Source: Neurospora tetrasperma FGSC 2508 (taxonomy: Eukaryota; Ascomycota; Sordariomycetes; Sordariales; Sordariaceae). From it: a stretch of 64,000 nt of DNA. The notes under the pieces were generated by a model that was not told the origin of the DNA, ran no database searches, and worked only from the letters and a program-made list of their open reading frames with translations. The stretch spans positions 570,062-634,061 of the forward strand of contig NW_009799102.1 in NCBI RefSeq assembly GCF_000213175.1. The letters run 5' to 3'. The position numbers were made by a program, and so were the translations under genes. This document shows, one piece after another, positions 58,882 through 64,000 of this stretch. Within the stretch, counting starts at the first letter, position 1; every line of letters begins with the position of its first letter.

Positions 58882-61597
58882 ATGCCAAGACAACACCTAA
58901 CACCGAACGCGTGCCTAGTATGCCGCAAGAAAAGGACAAAGGTATGCTCTCAAAAGATCAATTGAACAATCCCCATTCCCAGACATCGACGACTTCTTCA
59001 TCAACACACACACTGCCACTCTCTTCGCTTCCAATATCATGCCTTGAAGCTGTTGCCCCAAGCCATGCTCATGCACACTTGGACTAACACGCAATCCTCA
59101 GTGTGATGGCCAGATGCCATGCCGCAGGTGCAGGTCTCGTGGAGAGGAATGCGCATACGAGGACAAGAAATGGCGTACCAAGGACCATCTCAGGTCCGAA
59201 ATTGAAAGACTTCGAAACGAGCAACGGCAGGGACATGCGGTGATTCGGGCTCTCATCAACGACGAGCAGGACTGGGAGTCGTTCCTATCACGGATTCGGG
59301 GCGACGAATCACCCGAGGCTATTGCCGACTGGATACGCTCGATACGGAACCTTTTTGAGCCGCTCCAGGCGGCGTCATCACAGAGCATGGGAGGCTTGGG
59401 TGCACCACCAACATTGCTGTCACCGTCTCAACCCACCGCTTCCGAGTCATCACAACTGCACAGAGCCGCTAGCTTTGCTGGCATTGGCAGCTACAACTTT
59501 GGTCAGGGCCGGATCCCATTTGACCAGTCCACTCCTCGGAGCAGCTTTTCCTCGGATCTCTCCCCTACCACCCCCTTCTCGTTTAGGGAACAAGCAGATT
59601 TCATTCACGCCCCTCAGCCCATGTATCCGTCTTCTAGAAGGTTTTCTAGCTCATCCCTTCCATCCCTTCCTCTGCGACATTCTTCGCAACCTCTTGTCCC
59701 TGGTATCTTCAACGAGCCCTTGCCTCATACTTGGACCAGTATAACATCAGACACCCAGCTCGTCCAGAGACTTCTATCCAGATTCTTCTCGGCTCCATGC
59801 TCTTTACTATGCTTCATCCCGCAATCTTCTTTCATGAAGGCGTTTCGTGAGGGCGATTCCCGCTACTGTTCCGAGGCCCTGGTGAACGCCATTTTGGGAA
59901 AGGCTTGCAAATCTTACGGTACGGCCTCGAATATTGTGTCCAGAATGGCATTTGGAGATGCCTTCATTGGCGAAGCAAAGAGGCTGCTAGCAACCGAACC
60001 GAACCACACGAACCTTCCGAGCACCCAGGCTTTGGCTGTTCTTGCCCTTGCTGAGATCTCTGAAGGAAAAGACGATGAAGCCTGGGACTTGGCATGGGCA
60101 TCCGTGAGGGCAGCGATAACTAGTGAACAAAGCTTTCACGTGGATCAAGAATTCGCAACAGCCAGGGCAGTGTCTTATTGCGGCGGTTTCACGTTAATTC
60201 AGTGAGTTTAGTCTCTGATATTCTTGGCTCTCAGCAAGTTCCTGACATGGATTACCTACAGCATGCTACGCCTTCTTACCGGTCGTCTCGATCTGAATAA
60301 CAGTCCCTTTTTCATGAGGCTATATCAGGGTTCTGAAGAGACACCTGAAGATGAGCCACAAAATCGCATTGAACGAGGTAAGCTCCTAATACAAGAATCA
60401 TCATACTTCTGTTATGATAATTGACCATGTTGGGTTCAGGATTTGCGCTGCATATGCAGTTCCTAGCTGAACTAGAACACTGCCCGCCGCTTCCTCGGTT
60501 TGTGTTTGAAATCACGACCGCTGTGCACACTTTTGCGTCGTACAATTTCTCGAATGCCGCAACTGCGGAAGAGCTTGAAGACGCTTATGGAAAGTGTCTG
60601 GACGCCTACAAGCGTTTTGAAGAAACATTTTGCCTTGATATGGATACCACGCCGGACTTGTTGTTTGCACAGTTCGTTACCCCCCGTTGCATTCCACTTC
60701 TAGATGGGCCATATCTGACTTTTTCTTAGGATCTGGTATCACTATTGCCTGCTCGCTCTTCTACGCCCCTTCGTAAAGAGCACCGCAAGCTTGAGAGACA
60801 GTGCAATGACAACCCCCAGGTTACGAAATGATGCCAACCCTTCCGATATCTGCCAACGATCATCTGAGGCTATCATCTTTCTCACGAGTACTTACCAAAC
60901 TCGCTTCTCGTTGGGCAACCCGCCTGAGCTGCTCCCCCATATGCTCTTTGCGGCCGTTCTCTACCAGGTGACGCTCACGCCCGACCCCGAGCACTTGAGC
61001 ACCATTGCCAACGACATTAAACCGGAGCTTTCCGAATCCCCTGTGATGATGCCGTCTCAGGCTTCCTTTGGTGCTCATGGGAACTCTAATTTGGTTCCGC
61101 CGCCGCCGATGCCGTTCAACAACCATGGTTCTTATTTCCCGCAACCTCTTTCTCCCGTGTTGAAGTTGGAAGTCAGACAGGCAGCACCCCGTCGCGAGTC
61201 CAGCATCTCGTTGTCATCCACATTTGACAGCTGTGGCAATCGCCGACCAAGCGACAGTTTCACATCCAGCACACTGACCTCTCATGATGCTTCGGAGAGA
61301 GAGTCTTCCACATCAGACACTCAGTCCGATTTCCTCCCGTTCTTCACCTCGGAGCCTGCTGACCTTGTCACCATCGGTTCACTGCAACTAGCATCCATGC
61401 AACATCACGGTGCCGTCGAAGCGACTCGCTTATTGCGTAGTTTGGGCACCGTGAAGGATCTAGTGGGATCAACTCTCGACCTGGAAACTTTGGCCGAGGC
61501 ATTGCCCTTTCCCATGGGTGATCTCAACACAGCCGTACTCTATACGGGCCTTGGTCTGCAGAGGGCGCCTGTTGAGTTGCAGGTCACTGGGCCGTAA
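58882..61597 (+). CDS. Zn2Cys6 fungal-specific transcription factor
   Basis: Five exons are proposed: 58882-58941, 59102-60201, 60262-60377, 60440-60671 and 60730-61597, which splice in frame to 791 residues. The DNA-binding cluster is split by intron 1: [10 protein letters not shown] joins [17 protein letters not shown], giving C11, C14, C21, C27, C30 and C37 with CX2CX6CX5CX2CX6C spacing. A short coiled linker follows ([15 protein letters not shown]). The middle-homology (fungal_trans) domain runs from about 220 to 530, with [12 protein letters not shown]-like, [33 protein letters not shown] and [15 protein letters not shown] segments. The last third is Ser-rich with a conserved tail ([19 protein letters not shown]). 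It resembles the NirA/nit-4-like class, but the target pathway cannot be told from sequence. The donor at 60672 (GTTCGT) is the weakest splice site. Confidence 0.88.
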
Positions 61598-63131
61598 AGG
61601 GTCCTAGGCAACCAATGCTTGTTACAATCTCGACCTTCTTTTTGCTTTCCCTTTGTTCATCTATGGCATTTGGATGGGTGGTTTTTTTTTAATGCTTCTT
61701 TACCATTATTTCACTATTTTCTAATTTTTCTTTTGTTGCTTCTTGGGCCCGATGCGGCACCTCATTTTTCACCTTTCATTCAGCAACTGTAAGCATTTAC
61801 CCGCTTGGCTTGAGCCGGGAATGCTGCAGCTTTGGACGACGCCTGTGCTGATGGTTACTGGGATGTTGGCGTTAATATGAACTGGATGATGGGACTGGAT
61901 TGGGATGGTAAACGGAGTGATACCCGATGGCTTGGGTTTGCTTCGGTTGGGTTGAGTTTAAGGAGTTTGATTGGTGCGAGGCATGGCGCTTGCTTCGTGG
62001 GTTGAAGGATGGGACTCAAAAGGTCAGGACTTGTCTGCACTCCTAGAGATCCTACATACCTACCTACATATGCGAGGCGTTTTGGTTTTGCTTTGGTAGG
62101 AGTTTTAGATATCACTTTTAACATTTATTTATTTTCTGATCACATTATTTTGAGCAATGCCTTGGTGTTTCATTATTGTGAGTCTTTGAATTGACATGTC
62201 CATCAAATGAACCGTACCAAAGCAATCAACTAGCAGGTATCAACCGTTTGTATTCAGTCATACATGGTTCAAAGTTAGCAGTCGTCCGTCAGATGTCACG
62301 GTTGGAGAGTGTCTTCAGTAAAGTCAACTGTGAATTAGCCTATCCTGATTATACTGCTCCCTAGCTATTACACTATTTTATTAGATGGTGATACTAATGG
62401 ACCTTTTTTCCCCCTTTGGCTTGGTCGAATCAGAGCTAGAATGTTCTGGCCAGCAAGTGGTCCGGATGTTGATGTTCCCGTTACCAATTCTGTAGCGATC
62501 TAGTAGTACGTGGTTGTGTCGGTCAAGCTCGTGATCCAGTTGTTGTTATTAGTGTTGGTGTTGGTGTTGTTGTTAGTGTTGTCGTTAGTGTTGGTGATGG
62601 TGTATGTAATGAATGCGCTGGAAGGTTTAGCTTTGGAGGGGCTACTACCAGATATCTGTCGATCTCCTCAGAGATCGAGATCTGGAAGCCACATGGGACT
62701 AGGTAATTATCAAGATAGTCTCTAGCGAAGTTTAGTGTGTCTCTTACGGAGTCTACTCATTCAGAGTGATCTTCAACCACCTATGTATGGTTCATGTCGG
62801 TTGCTGTCTCACGGGAATAAAAAGAAACAAGGGAAGACTCGGATCCACTGATGATTGGCGCAAACGATTGTCCATGGTGCCAAGACCTGAGGGATGGAAG
62901 CCTCTGGCCAATCGGAAAATAGATTCTGCAGTGGAATGTGAGCCTATCATTGGCCTAATTGCGAGCGAAATCTGCGTCTTGGCAATGAACGACACGATCA
63001 CATTGCACCGCAAAGGGTGCAATCTGTGGTGTGGGTCGCTGAACCGGTGGGTATTGATATTGAAGTGTGTTGTGCTGGTTGAGGTTGAAATAACGTGCTA
63101 TCACTCGTCAGGTTCAAAGTGAATCGGCGAT
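61598..63131. other. Intergenic region downstream of the Zn2Cys6 gene
   Basis: No gene is supported. It includes a GTT/GGT-rich simple repeat at about 62540-62605. A plus frame at 62766-63122 has no recognisable content. Confidence 0.45.
62540..62605. repeat. GTT/GTG-rich simple repeat
   Basis: Degenerate triplets of GTT and GGT (TTGTTGTTATTAGTGTTGGTG...), which create a Val/Leu-rich shadow frame. Confidence 0.8.
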
Positions 63132-63510
63132 CGAGTGAGACACCGTTAGTTAGTGTCCTCGTCAGGTCTATAAGATCGCCCATCTAACTAGCGGGCGATC
63201 TACTAGTCAGGGACAGCGATTCGTGCATGGACAGGGACTTTGACACTAGTTTTGTACTACCAGTTGAACAAACCCTTGGCGCCACAGCCGCCTACACCCA
63301 AGGAGGTTTAGCGGGGCCTACTTGCATATAGCCATGGTTTAGATGCATTTTACTCTGAAACTCAATATCGGTTGCACGGAGACCATATACCATCCCGATA
63401 CAAGAATCCAGTGCGAATTGCTGTCCCTGACTACAATGTAGTAGATCGCCCGCTAGTTGGACGGGTGATCTTATAGACGACCTGACGAGCGCAACTAACG
63501 GTGTCTCACC
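63132..63510. mobile_element. MITE-like element with long terminal inverted repeats, TSD GCGAT
   Basis: The left end reads GTGAGACACCGTTAGTTAG, then CTCGTCAGGTCTATAAGATC, CTAACTAGCGGGCGATCTAC and AGTCAGGGACAGCGATTCG. The right end carries the same blocks in reverse complement and order. The arms are about 95 bp and flank about 190 bp with no coding capacity. GCGAT stands just outside both ends (63127-63131 and 63511-63515) and is a plausible 5-bp target duplication, although one end has two extra bases. It fits a non-autonomous DNA transposon; I cannot assign a superfamily. Confidence 0.7.
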
Positions 63511-63600
63511 GCGATTATGGCATTGTGTACTCCTTATGGGATACGTGTAAATACTGATGCTCAGTGATCGGTTTCCCAAGGGATAGGGAAAGTGAAAAAA

Positions 63601-63638
63601 GGGGGGAGGGGAGGGGGGAGGGGGGGTAGGGGAGGGGG
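63601..63638 (+). other. G-rich tract with G-quadruplex potential
   Basis: Six consecutive runs of four to seven G separated by single A or TA, on the plus strand. It satisfies the usual G4 pattern several times over. Confidence 0.8.
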
Positions 63639-64000
63639 CAGACGCACGAACCACAAACCACCACGATTGGGAATCTTCAATTGAGTTCAGTGAGGTGCCA
63701 ACGCGTCGTCGACGACGACACGCTTTCATTCGAACCTTCACCTCTTCCAGACGACACTGCAGTGAGGCTTTCTTCAAGGTTCAAAAACCAAGGTATGTGA
63801 CGTGTCACTCGACGGCGGCTTCCAAGACTTTTTGGGTTGTTGTGAGTCTTTGCGCTTACATAACAAGTAGTAGTCTCTAGTCTGGTTTTTTAGTGTACGA
63901 TACATACCATACCCCTCTAAGACATGGAGGTAGGTACCTTTGGCCATTCTGCCTGTTGACACCGCTTCAAGATGTTTTCCCCCCCAATCGCAGCGAGCAA
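63639..64000. other. Right edge of the window
   Basis: No gene is visible. A GTCGTCGACGACGAC palindrome lies near 63706. The sequence may be the 5' side of a gene outside the window. Confidence 0.35.

Noticed and set aside
62510-62725. Val/Leu-rich 71-codon frame
   Set aside because: It is produced by a GTT/GGT simple repeat.

Overview
The window looks like a chromosome segment of a filamentous ascomycete, probably a Sordariomycete (a Chaetomiaceae/Sordariales-like genome is my guess). The reasons are short GT-AG introns of 50-160 bp, GC-rich single-copy genes with fungal orthologues (mre11, taf10, doc1/apc10, rsm19, a Zn2Cys6 regulator), and long AT-rich blocks in which transposons and one large host gene are degraded mainly by CA->TA changes (CAG codons turned into TAG), the signature of repeat-induced point mutation (RIP).

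Layout. 1-11.9 kb: the end of a Ty3/gypsy element with its 3' LTR, a RIP-mutated Tad-like LINE, a RIP-mutated NLR-type gene (SesB-like hydrolase, NACHT, about 18 HEAT repeats), a TPR fragment of a second NLR-like gene, a solo LTR and a LINE 3' end. 11.9-17.6 kb: a Ty1/copia element on the minus strand that is not visibly RIP-mutated. 17.9-18.7 kb: one host membrane-protein gene. 20.4-34.1 kb: a transposon nest holding a pogo-like fragment, solo LTRs, a gypsy pol fragment, and a Tad-like LINE that is split by a complete 7.1-kb gypsy element (TSD CCAAC), a solo LTR (TSD GCAGC) and another LINE. 34-45.5 kb: a very AT-rich block with three arrays of one 16-bp minisatellite and the fossil of an ankyrin-repeat gene. 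46.3-64 kb: normal gene-bearing DNA with doc1 (minus), a possible unknown first exon (minus), mre11 (plus), taf10 (plus), rsm19 (minus, four exons including a 16-nt micro-exon) and a Zn2Cys6 transcription factor (plus), then a small MITE with long inverted repeats.

The host genes do not form a pathway cluster. They are ordinary housekeeping genes: cell-cycle ubiquitin ligase, double-strand-break repair, general transcription and mitochondrial ribosome. The most informative parts are the NLR fossil, the datable order of nested insertions with exact target-site duplications, and the RIP edges that fall inside single LTRs. I found no RNA gene, CRISPR array or secondary-metabolite cluster, and I did not find a clearly new biological system. 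The best candidates for a second look are the NLR/HEAT array, the minisatellite-flanked block and the rsm19 micro-exon. All exon structures, homologies and target-site duplications were read by eye and no search was run.
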